A stretch of DNA of 54,368 bases from Halanaerobium saccharolyticum (GCF_004362045.1 NZ_SNWX01000020.1:1-54368), one strand, 5' to 3'. Positions 9,030 through 17,796 are shown, numbered from the stretch's first letter. Notes: generated by a model from the sequence alone, not told the origin. Numbers and translations: made by a program.

Positions 9030-11084
9030 ATGCAAAAATATGATTTATTCAATGGTAAAGTTAATAATCTGCTGCATGGTGCAGATTATAATCCAGATCA
9101 GTGGCTGCACCGGCCGGATATTTTAGAAAAAGATATTGAATTAATGAAAAAAGCAAACTGTAATGTTATGAGCCTGGGGATTTTTTCCTGGTCCACCCTT
9201 GAGCCGGAGGAGGGTCAATTTCAATTTGAATGGCTTGATCAGATAATTAATAATTTATACCAAAATGGGATAAATGTTATCCTGGCAACTCCAAGTGGAG
9301 CCAGACCGGACTGGCTGGCAGCAAAATATCCCGAAGTTTTGAGGGTTAATGCTGACCGCAGTAAAAACTTATTTGGAGAAAGACACAATCACTGCTATAC
9401 TTCTCCAGTTTATAGAGAAAAAATTAAAATTATTAATAGAAAATTGGCGGAAAGGTACGGTAATCACCCGGCAGTAATAATGTGGCATGTTTCCAATGAA
9501 TATGGAGGAGACTGTCACTGTGAACTCTGCCAGCAGGACTTTAGAAAATGGCTGCAGAATAAATATGGCAGTCTGGAAAATTTAAATCGATCCTGGTGGA
9601 GTTCTTTCTGGAGTCATACTTACACTGACTGGCAAAATATTGAATCACCTGCACCTCAGGGTATGCAGTCGGTTCACGGACTGGCACTGGACTGGAAGCG
9701 TTTTTCTTCTGATCAGACAATAGAATTTTATAAAAATGAAATTGAACCATTAAGAGAAATATCACCTGAAATTCCGATTACTACTAATTTTATGTATAAA
9801 TACATAGGTCTAAATTACTGGAAATTTGCTCAGGAGGTGGATGTTATTTCCTGGGATAGTTATCCCAGCTGGCACAGTGATTACGAAACAGATATTAATC
9901 GAGCAGTTGATAGCGCTTTTATGCACGATATGTTCAGATCACTTAAAGATGGGAAACCATTTTTATTAATGGAAAGTACTCCCAGTAAAACTAACTGGCA
10001 GTCGGTTGCAAAACTAAAGCGACCAGGGATGCACAAACTTTCTTCTCTGCAGGCGATAGCCCATGGTTCTGATTCGGTGCAGTATTTTCAGTGGCGAAAA
10101 AGTCGTGGGGGAGTAGAAAAATTTCACGGCTCTGTAGTGGATCATGTCGGTAATGAGAATACAAGAGTCTTTAAAGATGTATCTGAACTTGGTGCTGAAC
10201 TGCAAAAAATTACTTCAATTACTGGAACATCTGTTAAAGCAGAGGTTGCAGTAGTCTTTGATCAGGAAAATCGCTGGGCAATCAATGAAGCTTCAGGACC
10301 CCGACAGGAAAAGAAGGATTATTTAAAGACCTGTCTGAGCCATTACAAAAATTTCTGGCAGCAGGGAATTTCGGTCGATATAATTAATCAGGAAAAGGAT
10401 TTTTCTAAGTATAAATTGGTCATTGCACCTATGCTCTATCTTCTTAAAGAAGATACTGCAGCCAGATTGAAAAAATTTGTAAAAAATGGAGGAACTGTAG
10501 TTTCTACTTACTGGACAGGAATAGTTAATGAGAATGATCTCTGTTTTTTAGGTGGATTTCCGGGACCTTTAAGAGATTTATTTGCTATCTGGTCAGAAGA
10601 ACTGGATGCACTTTATGATCAGGACAGCAATCAGATAGTGATTAAAGATAATTCAGAATTAAAAACAGGTCAAGAATATGAAGCTAAAACATTCTGTGAT
10701 TTAATTCAGCTTGAGGGAGCAGAAGTGCTGGCTGAATATAAAAGTGATTTTTATGCCGGCCGTCCTGCTTTAACAGTTAACGATTATGGAAAAGGAAAAG
10801 CGTATTATATTGCCTCTCGCAATGAAGAGCAGTTTTTAAAAGATTTTTATTATAGTTTGGTTTCTAAGCTTAATTTGAGCAAAACTATTGTTTCTCAGCT
10901 GCCAGAGGGAGTAACAGCACAAAAAAGATCTGATAAAAATTATGATTATATTTTTCTGATGAATTTCAGTCAAGATGAGAAAAAAGTAGATTTAACAGAG
11001 GAATTAATGGAGTTTGTTAGTGGAAATGTTATTAAAGATAGCATTATTTTAGAAAAATATGAAGTTAAAATATTAAAAAAATAA
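9030..11084 (+). CDS. GH42 beta-galactosidase
   Basis: 684 aa, usual length for GH42. The catalytic acid/base is Glu157 in HVSNEYGG and the nucleophile Glu315 in LLMESTPS. Cysteines in HNHCYTSP and CHCELC form the zinc site seen in many GH42 enzymes. A beta-galactosidase trimerisation domain (from about residue 390) and a short beta domain follow. There is no signal peptide, so it cleaves imported beta-galactosides in the cytoplasm and feeds galactose to GalK. GGAAGAAAGGAAG precedes ATG. Its linkage preference cannot be read from the sequence. Confidence 0.92.
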   Translation: MQKYDLFNGKVNNLLHGADYNPDQWLHRPDILEKDIELMKKANCNVMSLGIFSWSTLEPEEGQFQFEWLDQIINNLYQNGINVILATPSGARPDWLAAKYPEVLRVNADRSKNLFGERHNHCYTSPVYREKIKIINRKLAERYGNHPAVIMWHVSNEYGGDCHCELCQQDFRKWLQNKYGSLENLNRSWWSSFWSHTYTDWQNIESPAPQGMQSVHGLALDWKRFSSDQTIEFYKNEIEPLREISPEIPITTNFMYKYIGLNYWKFAQEVDVISWDSYPSWHSDYETDINRAVDSAFMHDMFRSLKDGKPFLLMESTPSKTNWQSVAKLKRPGMHKLSSLQAIAHGSDSVQYFQWRKSRGGVEKFHGSVVDHVGNENTRVFKDVSELGAELQKITSITGTSVKAEVAVVFDQENRWAINEASGPRQEKKDYLKTCLSHYKNFWQQGISVDIINQEKDFSKYKLVIAPMLYLLKEDTAARLKKFVKNGGTVVSTYWTGIVNENDLCFLGGFPGPLRDLFAIWSEELDALYDQDSNQIVIKDNSELKTGQEYEAKTFCDLIQLEGAEVLAEYKSDFYAGRPALTVNDYGKGKAYYIASRNEEQFLKDFYYSLVSKLNLSKTIVSQLPEGVTAQKRSDKNYDYIFLMNFSQDEKKVDLTEELMEFVSGNVIKDSIILEKYEVKILKK

Positions 11085-11089
11085 ATACT

Positions 11090-11118
11090 TTGACTTAAAA
11101 GACTTCCTTTAATATAAT
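11090..11118 (+). promoter_or_regulatory. promoter of the ferredoxin gene
   Basis: TTGACT (11090-11095), 17-bp spacer, TATAAT (11113-11118). It lies directly after the GH42 stop codon and 42 bases before the ferredoxin ATG. Confidence 0.7.
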
Positions 11119-11159
11119 ATAGTTAGAATTGTTAAAAAATTTTAAAAGGAGGTATCATA

Positions 11160-11384
11160 ATGGCAGATTTAGCAAACAGAGTTGATGAAAATGTTGAAGG
11201 GGAATATTATGTAGATACCCAGTGTATTGCCTGTGGAGTATGTGTTGGTGAAGCTCCAGATAATTTTGAGATGGAAGCTGAATATGCTTATGTTTATAAG
11301 CAGCCGGAAGATGAAGCAGAACGAGAAGCCTGCGAGAGTGCTCTGGAGGCCTGTCCTGTAGATGCAATTGGAAATGACGGTTAA
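11160..11384 (+). CDS. small acidic ferredoxin, probably one [4Fe-4S] cluster
   Basis: 74 aa, strongly acidic. CIACGVC near residues 21-27 and CPVDAI near residue 65 give a CxxCxxC-like arrangement plus a distant CP, as in monocluster ferredoxins; the third position, in CGVCVGEAP, is followed by Glu/Ala instead of the usual CP. An extra Cys lies in REACESALEACP. It is a soluble electron carrier, probably for fermentation enzymes. It has its own promoter and terminator, with AAAGGAGGT before ATG. It could be an electron donor for the membrane complex at 20402-31197, but nothing in the sequence shows this directly. Confidence 0.88.
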   Translation: MADLANRVDENVEGEYYVDTQCIACGVCVGEAPDNFEMEAEYAYVYKQPEDEAEREACESALEACPVDAIGNDG

Positions 11385-11437
11385 ATTTGGCCAGTGATTA
11401 ATTTTAGTATCTCTTTACTTAAATAGGAAATTATGAG

Positions 11438-11467
11438 AAGGGGGCTATTTAGCCTCCTTTTTTTATT
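11438..11467 (+). terminator. intrinsic terminator of the ferredoxin gene
   Basis: AAGGGGGCT (11438-11446) pairs with AGCCTCCTT (11451-11459), a 9-bp stem with one G-T pair and an ATTT loop, followed by a T-run. Confidence 0.9.
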
Positions 11468-11474
11468 ATAGTAT

Positions 11475-11528
11475 TCCCCTTTATGTTAGACAGATTTAAT
11501 TTTTAAATTCTGTTTAGTAGAAAGGGGA
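11475..11528. repeat. 54-bp imperfect inverted repeat
   Basis: Outer arms TCCCCTTT (11475-11482) and AAAGGGGA (11521-11528). Inner arms ACAGATTTAA and TTAAATTCTGT pair with one bulge. It lies after the ferredoxin terminator and before the murQ operators. Function unknown; it could be a structured RNA or a remnant of a small element. Confidence 0.55.
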
Positions 11529-11537
11529 TTATATATT

Positions 11538-11556
11538 TATGAAAGTATATTTCATA
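11538..11556. promoter_or_regulatory. candidate MurR/RpiR operator, distal
   Basis: Palindrome TATGAAAGTATATTTCATA, sharing the core TGAAA-N5-TTTCA with the site at 11571. The centres are 32 bp apart. Confidence 0.55.
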
Positions 11557-11570
11557 ATTTGAATAAATAC

Positions 11571-11599
11571 TTGAAATAATGTTTCAAAAATGTTAAACT
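11571..11599 (+). promoter_or_regulatory. murQ promoter overlapped by a candidate MurR operator
   Basis: TTGAAA (11571-11576), 17-bp spacer, TAAACT (11594-11599). The palindrome TTGAAATAATGTTTCAA (11571-11587) covers the -35 box and spacer, where a repressor would block polymerase. The RpiR-type regulator encoded in the same operon is the obvious candidate. Confidence 0.55.
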
Positions 11600-11641
11600 C
11601 TTATTAAGAAATGAAAGAATATTTTGAATGGAGGCTAAAAT

Positions 11642-12547
11642 ATGAATAATGATTTAGACAAACTGGTTACAGAATCTGTTAATGAAAAGTCCAGAAACAT
11701 TGATAGAGTAAGTACAGAAAAAATGATAGAAATCATTAACAATGAAGACAAAAAAGTAGCATTAGCTGTAGAAAAAGAAAAGCATAAGATAGCTGAAGCT
11801 GTTGATTTAATTACTACTGCATTAAAAAATGGTGGAAGATTAATTTATATGGGTGCAGGAACAAGTGGTAGATTGGGGATTTTAGATGCTTCTGAATGTC
11901 CTCCAACTTATGGTGTGAGTAGTGATTTAGTACAGGGCTTAATTGCTGGTGGAGAAAAAGCAATTAGAAATTCGATAGAGAATGCAGAAGATAGTAAGGA
12001 AGAAGCCGCAGCACATCTTCAGGATATTAATTTTACTAAGAATGACTTTTTAGTCGGTATAGCTGCAAGTGGAAGTACTCCTTATGTAATAGGGGGACTG
12101 GAATACGCCAAATCAAAGGGAGCCAAAACAGCAGCGTTAAGCTGTAATCCTGATTCTAAAATTGCTGAAGTTGCTGATGTTTCTATAGCACCGGTTGTTG
12201 GTCCTGAAGTTGTAACAGGATCTACCAGGATGAAAGCAGGTACTGCTCAAAAAATGGTATTAAATATGCTAAGTACAGCCACAATGATCAAGCTGGGAAA
12301 AGTTTATAAGAATTATATGGTTGATCTGCAGGTTAAAAACAATAAATTAGCTAAAAGAGCTAAAAATATGATCATGGAAGTAAGTGAGGTGAGTTATGAA
12401 AAAGCAGAAAAATACCTAAAAAAAACAGATTATAATGTTAAACTTGCAATTATGATGCTTAATTCTGGTCTGGAGAAAAGAAAGGCTGAACAGGAATTAG
12501 AAAAATATGAAGGCCGTTTAGCCGATGCGATTAAAAATAATAGGTAA
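11642..12547 (+). CDS. murQ: N-acetylmuramic acid 6-phosphate etherase
   Basis: 301 aa, normal MurQ length. SIS sugar-isomerase domain with [21 protein letters not shown] near residues 75-95 and the second signature [22 protein letters not shown] near 187-208. It cleaves the lactyl ether of MurNAc-6-phosphate to GlcNAc-6-phosphate and lactate in the cytoplasm. It is the first gene of a recycling operon with a MurP-type PTS, a MupG-like hydrolase, a MurR-like regulator and NagZ. GGAGG precedes ATG. Confidence 0.95.
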   Translation: MNNDLDKLVTESVNEKSRNIDRVSTEKMIEIINNEDKKVALAVEKEKHKIAEAVDLITTALKNGGRLIYMGAGTSGRLGILDASECPPTYGVSSDLVQGLIAGGEKAIRNSIENAEDSKEEAAAHLQDINFTKNDFLVGIAASGSTPYVIGGLEYAKSKGAKTAALSCNPDSKIAEVADVSIAPVVGPEVVTGSTRMKAGTAQKMVLNMLSTATMIKLGKVYKNYMVDLQVKNNKLAKRAKNMIMEVSEVSYEKAEKYLKKTDYNVKLAIMMLNSGLEKRKAEQELEKYEGRLADAIKNNR

Positions 12548-12608
12548 TTATTTATATTTTGATTACAATATGTTTCAAAAATTAGAATAAGAAAACAGGA
12601 GGGGTACA

Positions 12609-14033
12609 ATGAATAATCAAGATTTGGTTAAGGAAATTGTACAAAAACTAGGCGGGGAAGAAAATATACTTGCAGCTTCAAATTGCATGACAAGATTGAG
12701 AGTTGATCTTAAGGATGACTCTATAGTTAATATTAAAGATTTGAAGGCTGTAGAAGGAGTTATGGGAGTTGTTGAAGATGAGACTCTGCAGATAGTTGTT
12801 GGCCCAGGAAAAGCAAAAAAATGTCTTGATATTCTAAAAAGCGATTATAATATTTCATCTGAGTTAGAAGTTGGAGATGATTGGGAGAAAAATAAGGCTG
12901 CTGTTAAGAGTGGACAAAAACAGAGTAAATTAAAAAGAGGTTTAAAGACAATCGGTAAAATTTTCATACCACTTATTCCTGCTATTATTGCAGCCGGTAT
13001 TTTTAATGGCTTTGCCGGTTTAATTACCAATCTTCAGAATACAGGTAGTTTACCAACAACTGATTTTTGGAATTTCATCCAACTTCTTTTATCCCTGCTT
13101 GGTGGGTCCTTCCTTGGCTATTTAGCAATTTTCACAGGGGTCAATGCTGCCAAACAGTTTGGAGCAACTGAAGGTCTAGGGGGTATGTTAGGTGCTTTAA
13201 CAATAATGAGTCAGATAACTGAAATCTCTCAAATCTTTGGAATGTATGATGCACAAGTACCCTTGAATTCAATTTTAACCACAGGTAAAGGTGGAATTAT
13301 TGGTGTTATAATTGGTGTTTATATCCTATCAATAATTGAAAAGAAAGTCAGAAAATCAATTCCAGATGTTTTAGATTTAATAGTTACTCCGGTAGTTACA
13401 ATGCTGCTTATGGCCCTGGCAATGATCTTTGTTATCATGCCACTGTCAGGTGTGCTTTCTGACTGGTTAGTAGGAGCTTTAACTCTGCTTGTAGCTTCAG
13501 AAAATCCAATTGTTAGCGTAATTTCCGGTTATGTACTGGCAGCTGTGTTTTTACCAATGGTATTACTCGGCTTACATCATGGATTAATTCCATTATATGC
13601 TATTCAGCTGGAAAATATGGGTGGAGTTTCCTTATTCCCAGTTTTAGCGATGGCAGGAGCAGGCCAGGTAGGGGCCGCAATTGCTATTTATCTTAAAGCT
13701 AAAAAGACTAATAATATGAAGTTGAAACAAATTATTTCCGGTGCCCTGCCAGCAGGGATTCTGGGTATAGGTGAGCCTTTAATTTATGGTGTTACCTTAC
13801 CATTAGGCAAGCCCTTTATAACAGCTGGATTAGGAGCAGGTTTTGGTGGAGCTTTTGTCATGCTGCAGAATGTAATGGCAGGTGCCTGGGGTCCTTCTGG
13901 TATAACAGCTATTCCTCTGATGCAGCCTGGATCAATGCTTAGTTATTTTATAGGACTTGTTATTGCCTATATTGGTGGATTTGTTGTTACTCATTTCTTT
14001 ATTAAAGACGAAGAAGTTGCCCAATTACAGTAA
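12609..14033 (+). CDS. murP: PTS transporter EIIBC, MurNAc (or MurNAc-GlcNAc) type
   Basis: 474 aa. An N-terminal EIIB domain (about residues 5-80) has the phosphocysteine Cys26 in NCMTRLR. The EIIC membrane domain from about residue 110 has roughly ten segments and the conserved GIGEPLIYGVTLP motif near 395. It imports and phosphorylates its sugar. No EIIA domain is fused or encoded nearby, so it must borrow one, as MurP does in E. coli and Bacillus. The substrate is assigned from the surrounding murQ, mupG and nagZ; the sequence alone resembles several sucrose/trehalose-family PTS proteins. AGGAGGGG precedes ATG. Confidence 0.88.
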   Translation: MNNQDLVKEIVQKLGGEENILAASNCMTRLRVDLKDDSIVNIKDLKAVEGVMGVVEDETLQIVVGPGKAKKCLDILKSDYNISSELEVGDDWEKNKAAVKSGQKQSKLKRGLKTIGKIFIPLIPAIIAAGIFNGFAGLITNLQNTGSLPTTDFWNFIQLLLSLLGGSFLGYLAIFTGVNAAKQFGATEGLGGMLGALTIMSQITEISQIFGMYDAQVPLNSILTTGKGGIIGVIIGVYILSIIEKKVRKSIPDVLDLIVTPVVTMLLMALAMIFVIMPLSGVLSDWLVGALTLLVASENPIVSVISGYVLAAVFLPMVLLGLHHGLIPLYAIQLENMGGVSLFPVLAMAGAGQVGAAIAIYLKAKKTNNMKLKQIISGALPAGILGIGEPLIYGVTLPLGKPFITAGLGAGFGGAFVMLQNVMAGAWGPSGITAIPLMQPGSMLSYFIGLVIAYIGGFVVTHFFIKDEEVAQLQ

Positions 14034-14044
14034 AAATAAATTGT

Positions 14045-14076
14045 GGCTCCCATGTTCAATTTTTTGGGAGCCTTTA
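14045..14076 (+). terminator. hairpin between the PTS gene and mupG
   Basis: GGCTCCC (14045-14051) and GGGAGCC (14066-14072), followed by TTTAAATTTAT. It lies within the operon, 12 bases after the PTS stop codon, so it may attenuate the downstream genes or protect the upstream mRNA. Confidence 0.7.
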
Positions 14077-14107
14077 AATTTATAATAACTTAAAAAGGAG
14101 CAAAAAA

Positions 14108-15151
14108 ATGTTAGGAATATCAGTTTACGCAGGTCTGGATTTAAGTTTAGAAGAAAACATTAAATATTTAGAAGAAGCTAAGCAACTGGGAATTGAAAAT
14201 GTATTTTTATCACTACATATACCTGAGGTGAATAATAATTTTCTGACTGAAGTTAAAGAGCTGCTTTTAACTATTAATCGACTTAATTTAAATTTAACAG
14301 CAGATATTTCAAAAAAATATTTTGAAAAAATTAATTTAAATAAATTTAATTTTGATGCTTTAAGACTGGATTTCGGTTTTAATACTCAAGAAATTGCTGA
14401 ACTTAGTCAGAATAAAGATTATAAAATCAACCTTAATGCCAGTACTTTGACAGAGTCTGATTTAAAATCTATAATTTTCCATGGTGGCAATTCAGATAAT
14501 TTTGAAGCCTCTCATAATTATTATCCACGTGAAGAAACAGGGTTATCTGAAGAATTATTACTTAAAAAAAATAATGTTTTGAAGAAATATGGTATAGAAG
14601 TAGCAGCTTTTGTACCGGCCAAATATAAAAAGAGACCTCCTATTAAAGCTGGACTTCCAACCCTGGAAAAACATAGATTTTTAACACCGCAAACAGCAGC
14701 TCAAGATTTATTAAAATTAGGAATTGATAAAGTTTATATAGGAGACAGCAGGGCCTCAACAGATGAATTAAAAGATTTTACTGCAGTGAATAAAGATATA
14801 ACTATTATACCTATTGAAATTTTTGATAGTATAAGTCAAGAAGAAAAAAGACTGTTAAACTTAGTTCATAAAAATCGTCAGGACCCTGGAGAATATATTA
14901 TTAGGTCTGAAACCGCAAGAAAAAACAAAAAGAATAAAATAATACCAAATAATAATATAAAAAGATTTAAATATGCTTTGACGATTGATAATTGTAATTA
15001 TCAAAGATATGAAGGAGATCTGCAGATCTTAAAAAAAGAATATCCCGCAGATAAAAGAATAAATGTAGTTGCTGATGCAGGAGATTCGGCAGTGCTTATT
15101 GAAAAGGTAAAAGAAGGAGATAAATTTAAATTTAAAATTAAAGGTGAGTAA
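14108..15151 (+). CDS. mupG: MupG-family protein (DUF871), probable 6-phospho-N-acetylmuramidase
   Basis: 347 aa. N-terminal TIM-barrel (LGISVYAGLDLSLEEN, SHNYYPREETGLS near residues 136-148, GLPTLEKHRF) and a small C-terminal beta domain from about residue 230. This is the DUF871 architecture. The Staphylococcus member MupG splits MurNAc-6-phosphate-GlcNAc inside the cell. Placement between the PTS gene and the regulator gene of a MurNAc operon supports that role here: imported phosphorylated disaccharide would be cut to MurNAc-6-phosphate (for MurQ) and GlcNAc. AAAAGGAG precedes ATG. Confidence 0.82.
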   Translation: MLGISVYAGLDLSLEENIKYLEEAKQLGIENVFLSLHIPEVNNNFLTEVKELLLTINRLNLNLTADISKKYFEKINLNKFNFDALRLDFGFNTQEIAELSQNKDYKINLNASTLTESDLKSIIFHGGNSDNFEASHNYYPREETGLSEELLLKKNNVLKKYGIEVAAFVPAKYKKRPPIKAGLPTLEKHRFLTPQTAAQDLLKLGIDKVYIGDSRASTDELKDFTAVNKDITIIPIEIFDSISQEEKRLLNLVHKNRQDPGEYIIRSETARKNKKNKIIPNNNIKRFKYALTIDNCNYQRYEGDLQILKKEYPADKRINVVADAGDSAVLIEKVKEGDKFKFKIKGE

Positions 15152-15153
15152 TA

Positions 15154-16008
15154 ATGAAAGTTATATTAAAAATAAAAGCTATGTTTAAAGATTTTACAGC
15201 AACAGAAAAAAAGATTGCTGATTATATTTTAAATAATAAAGAAGAGGTCAGTCAATTATCAGTTAAAGAGCTTGCTCAGGCTGCAGCCAGCAGTCCAGCT
15301 TCAGTTGTTAGATTTTCTAAGAAGATTGGCTATCAGGGCTTTCAGGACTTTAAAATCGCTTTGATTAAAGACTTGCAGGAAGTTGAAAATGAAGAAAAGG
15401 TAAAAGTCTATGAAGATATAGCGGTAGACGACGAAATTGAAGATATAATGGAAAAACTTGCGCATGACAATGTAAAGGTTATAAATAATACAATTAATTT
15501 ATTATCTGTTAGAGAATTGAAAAAAGCAGTTAAGGCAATTGAAACTGCAGAAAATATTTATATTTTTGGAATTGGAGCTTCTGGGCTGGTTGCAAAAGAT
15601 TTAGAGTATAAATTAATGCGGATTAAGAAAACAGTTATCAATTATGCAGATACACATGCTCAATTAGCTTCAGCAGCTAATATAGAAAGTACTGATTTAG
15701 CAATAGCGATTTCATATAGCGGAGAGAGTTTAGAAGTATATGAAGCTTTAAAAACAGCAAAAAAAAGAGGTGCTGTAACTATTTCTATCACAAAATACGG
15801 CGAAAATCCTTTGAATAAAATTGCTAATATTAAGCTTCAGGTGGCAGGCAGTGAGAAAAATCTGCGTCTGGGGGCTATCACTTCTAGAATAGCACAGTTA
15901 ACTGCGGTAGATATTTTATTTGTGGCTTTTGCTAAAAATGATTTTAGCAAAATAAGTACTTACTTAAAAAACACTCGTGAAAGTGTAGAGCAATTTAAAA
16001 TAAATTAA
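15154..16008 (+). CDS. murR: MurR/RpiR-family transcriptional regulator
   Basis: 284 aa. The N-terminal 77 residues form the RpiR helix-turn-helix (LSVKELAQAAASSPASVVRFSK), and a C-terminal SIS domain (IYIFGIGASGLVAKDLEYKL, AISYSGESLEVYEAL) binds a phosphosugar. In related systems the ligand is MurNAc-6-phosphate. It starts two bases after the mupG stop, so it is translationally coupled. It probably controls its own operon through the TGAAA-N5-TTTCA palindromes upstream of murQ; that pairing is inferred. Confidence 0.87.
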   Translation: MKVILKIKAMFKDFTATEKKIADYILNNKEEVSQLSVKELAQAAASSPASVVRFSKKIGYQGFQDFKIALIKDLQEVENEEKVKVYEDIAVDDEIEDIMEKLAHDNVKVINNTINLLSVRELKKAVKAIETAENIYIFGIGASGLVAKDLEYKLMRIKKTVINYADTHAQLASAANIESTDLAIAISYSGESLEVYEALKTAKKRGAVTISITKYGENPLNKIANIKLQVAGSEKNLRLGAITSRIAQLTAVDILFVAFAKNDFSKISTYLKNTRESVEQFKIN

Positions 16009-16027
16009 TAAAGGAAAGGTACAATAA

Positions 16028-17737
16028 ATGAAAAAAAATATAAGTTTAGTTTTATTAATTTTTATTTTATTATCTTTCTCGTTTATAACTAAAGCAAATA
16101 ATTTTCAGCAAAAATTTAACTTTTATAAATTTTTGGGCTCAGGAGGTGAATATTTAATGGAATATAAGTTAGAAAATATGTCCTTAGAAGAAAAGGTAGG
16201 ACAATTATTTCAGATTGGTTTTTCAACTTCAACAGTTAATGATCAAGTCAGAGATATGATAGAGAATTATCATGTGGGGGGAGTAATCTATTTTAGCAGA
16301 AATATAGAAAGTCTCGAACAGACTGCAGAATTATCAAACAGCTTACAGCAGCTGGCTTTAAACTCAGAAGGAGGAATTCCACTTTTTATTTCCGCAGATC
16401 AGGAAGGTGGAACTGTGACCAGATTAGCTGGTGCAACTCATTTTCCAGGCAATATGGCTCTGGGAGCAGCTAATGATCAGGATTTAACTACAGAAGTAGC
16501 AGAATCTACTGCTGCAGAACTTAAAAATTTAGGTATAAATGTAAACCTGGCTCCAGTACTTGATGTTAACAATAATCCTGATAATCCGGTAATTGGAGTC
16601 CGTTCATTTGGTGGAGATCCAGAGCTGGTGGCAAAGTTGGGTGCTGCCTATATTAAAGGCCTGCAGTCAGGTGGAGTTATAGCTACTGCCAAACATTTCC
16701 CGGGACATGGAGATACAGATACAGATTCTCATCTTGATCTGCCAATTATTAGGCATCAGCGTTCACGTCTGAATAGGGTAGAATTATATCCTTTCAAAAA
16801 AGCAATTGAGGCTGGAGTGGACAGTATAATGACTGCTCATGTATATTTTCCGGCTATCGAAAAAAAGGAAGGAATCCCGGCTACTCTTTCAAAATCAGTA
16901 TTAACTGGTCTATTAAGAGATGAATTAAAATTTGAAGGCGTAATCATTACAGACTGCATGGAAATGAAGGCCATAGTTGAGACATTTGGTACTGTAGAAG
17001 GAGCAGTCAAAACAATTGAAGCAGGTAGTGATACAGTTTTGGTTTCCCACAGCTATCAGAAGCAGAAAAATGCAATTGGGGCTGTAATTGAGGCTGTTAA
17101 ATCCGGAAGAATTAGCGAAAAAAGAATTGATGCTTCTGTAAAAAGAATACTAAAGCTTAAGGCAAAAAGAATTAATCTTGATCAGGTAGATAAAGCTGAT
17201 CCAGCTCAAATCGATTTTAAAAGCCACAAAAAACTTGCAGAAAAACTTGCAGAAAAATCATTAACTTTAGTTAAAAATGAGGATATTTTCCCTCTAGAAA
17301 ACATTAAGGAAAAGAAAGTAACTGTTATTGATTTTGAAATGGGAAGAGTTTCTCTGGCAGAAAATGAAGGTGAAAAAAATAATCTATTTGTTAACTATTT
17401 GAACCAGAAAATAATAAGTCTAGATCATATTCGACTGCAGAATAATGCTGTGTTAAGTTTTGATGATCAGCAAAGAATAGAAGCTAGTGATTTAATAATT
17501 GTCTGCACCTATAATGCTACAGTAAATAGATATCAGGCAGAGCTGGCAGAAAAACTGGCTGAGAATAATAATATCCTGGTACTTGCACTTCGTAATCCTT
17601 ATGATTATCAGCTAATTGATAAAACTCAGGCTTTTATAACAACTTATGATTACAGTCCGGCCAGTCAGAAAGCAGCTGCGAATTTTATCTTAGGGAAAAT
17701 TGAAGCTAAAGGAAAGCTGCCGGTTAGTGTTGATTAA
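16028..17737 (+). CDS. nagZ: GH3 beta-N-acetylhexosaminidase
   Basis: 569 aa from the first ATG. The N-terminus MKKNISLVLLIFILLSFSFITKA is a signal peptide. The GH3 domain carries KHFPGHGDTDTDSHLDLP, the NagZ signature with the catalytic His/Asp, and a nucleophile Asp in IITDCMEMKAI. A second domain from about residue 400 resembles the GH3 C-terminal domain of the Bacillus enzyme. It removes GlcNAc from muropeptides or GlcNAc-MurNAc. Odd feature: an in-frame ATG at 16157 (Met44) has a far stronger ribosome site than the first ATG and would give a leaderless 526-aa enzyme. Last gene of the MurNAc operon. Confidence 0.9.
   Translation: MKKNISLVLLIFILLSFSFITKANNFQQKFNFYKFLGSGGEYLMEYKLENMSLEEKVGQLFQIGFSTSTVNDQVRDMIENYHVGGVIYFSRNIESLEQTAELSNSLQQLALNSEGGIPLFISADQEGGTVTRLAGATHFPGNMALGAANDQDLTTEVAESTAAELKNLGINVNLAPVLDVNNNPDNPVIGVRSFGGDPELVAKLGAAYIKGLQSGGVIATAKHFPGHGDTDTDSHLDLPIIRHQRSRLNRVELYPFKKAIEAGVDSIMTAHVYFPAIEKKEGIPATLSKSVLTGLLRDELKFEGVIITDCMEMKAIVETFGTVEGAVKTIEAGSDTVLVSHSYQKQKNAIGAVIEAVKSGRISEKRIDASVKRILKLKAKRINLDQVDKADPAQIDFKSHKKLAEKLAEKSLTLVKNEDIFPLENIKEKKVTVIDFEMGRVSLAENEGEKNNLFVNYLNQKIISLDHIRLQNNAVLSFDDQQRIEASDLIIVCTYNATVNRYQAELAEKLAENNNILVLALRNPYDYQLIDKTQAFITTYDYSPASQKAAANFILGKIEAKGKLPVSVD
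16141..16159 (+). promoter_or_regulatory. internal ribosome-binding site and second nagZ start
   Basis: AGGAGGTGA (16141-16149), a nine-base match to the anti-Shine-Dalgarno sequence, sits 7 bases before ATG 16157, in frame with nagZ. This start omits the whole signal peptide and begins at MEYKLENMSLEEKVGQLF, where the GH3 domain itself begins. Confidence 0.65.
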
Positions 17738-17750
17738 CAAAAATCTTTTC

Positions 17751-17779
17751 TTGACAGAATTACTTATCTATGTTAAAGT
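17751..17779 (+). promoter_or_regulatory. promoter of the SAM-riboswitch metY transcript
   Basis: TTGACA (17751-17756), 17-bp spacer, TAAAGT (17774-17779), ending just upstream of the riboswitch P1 stem. Confidence 0.7.
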
Positions 17780-17796
17780 TATAAAAAACAATAAAA

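Noticed and set aside
9578-9592. LacI operator inside the GH42 gene
   Set aside because: Only the left half (TTTAAATCGAT) matches; it lies deep in coding sequence, so it is probably chance.
11155-11367. Minus-strand frame over the ferredoxin gene
   Set aside because: Antisense shadow of a real ferredoxin gene; its His/Leu-rich sequence is an artefact of the opposite strand.
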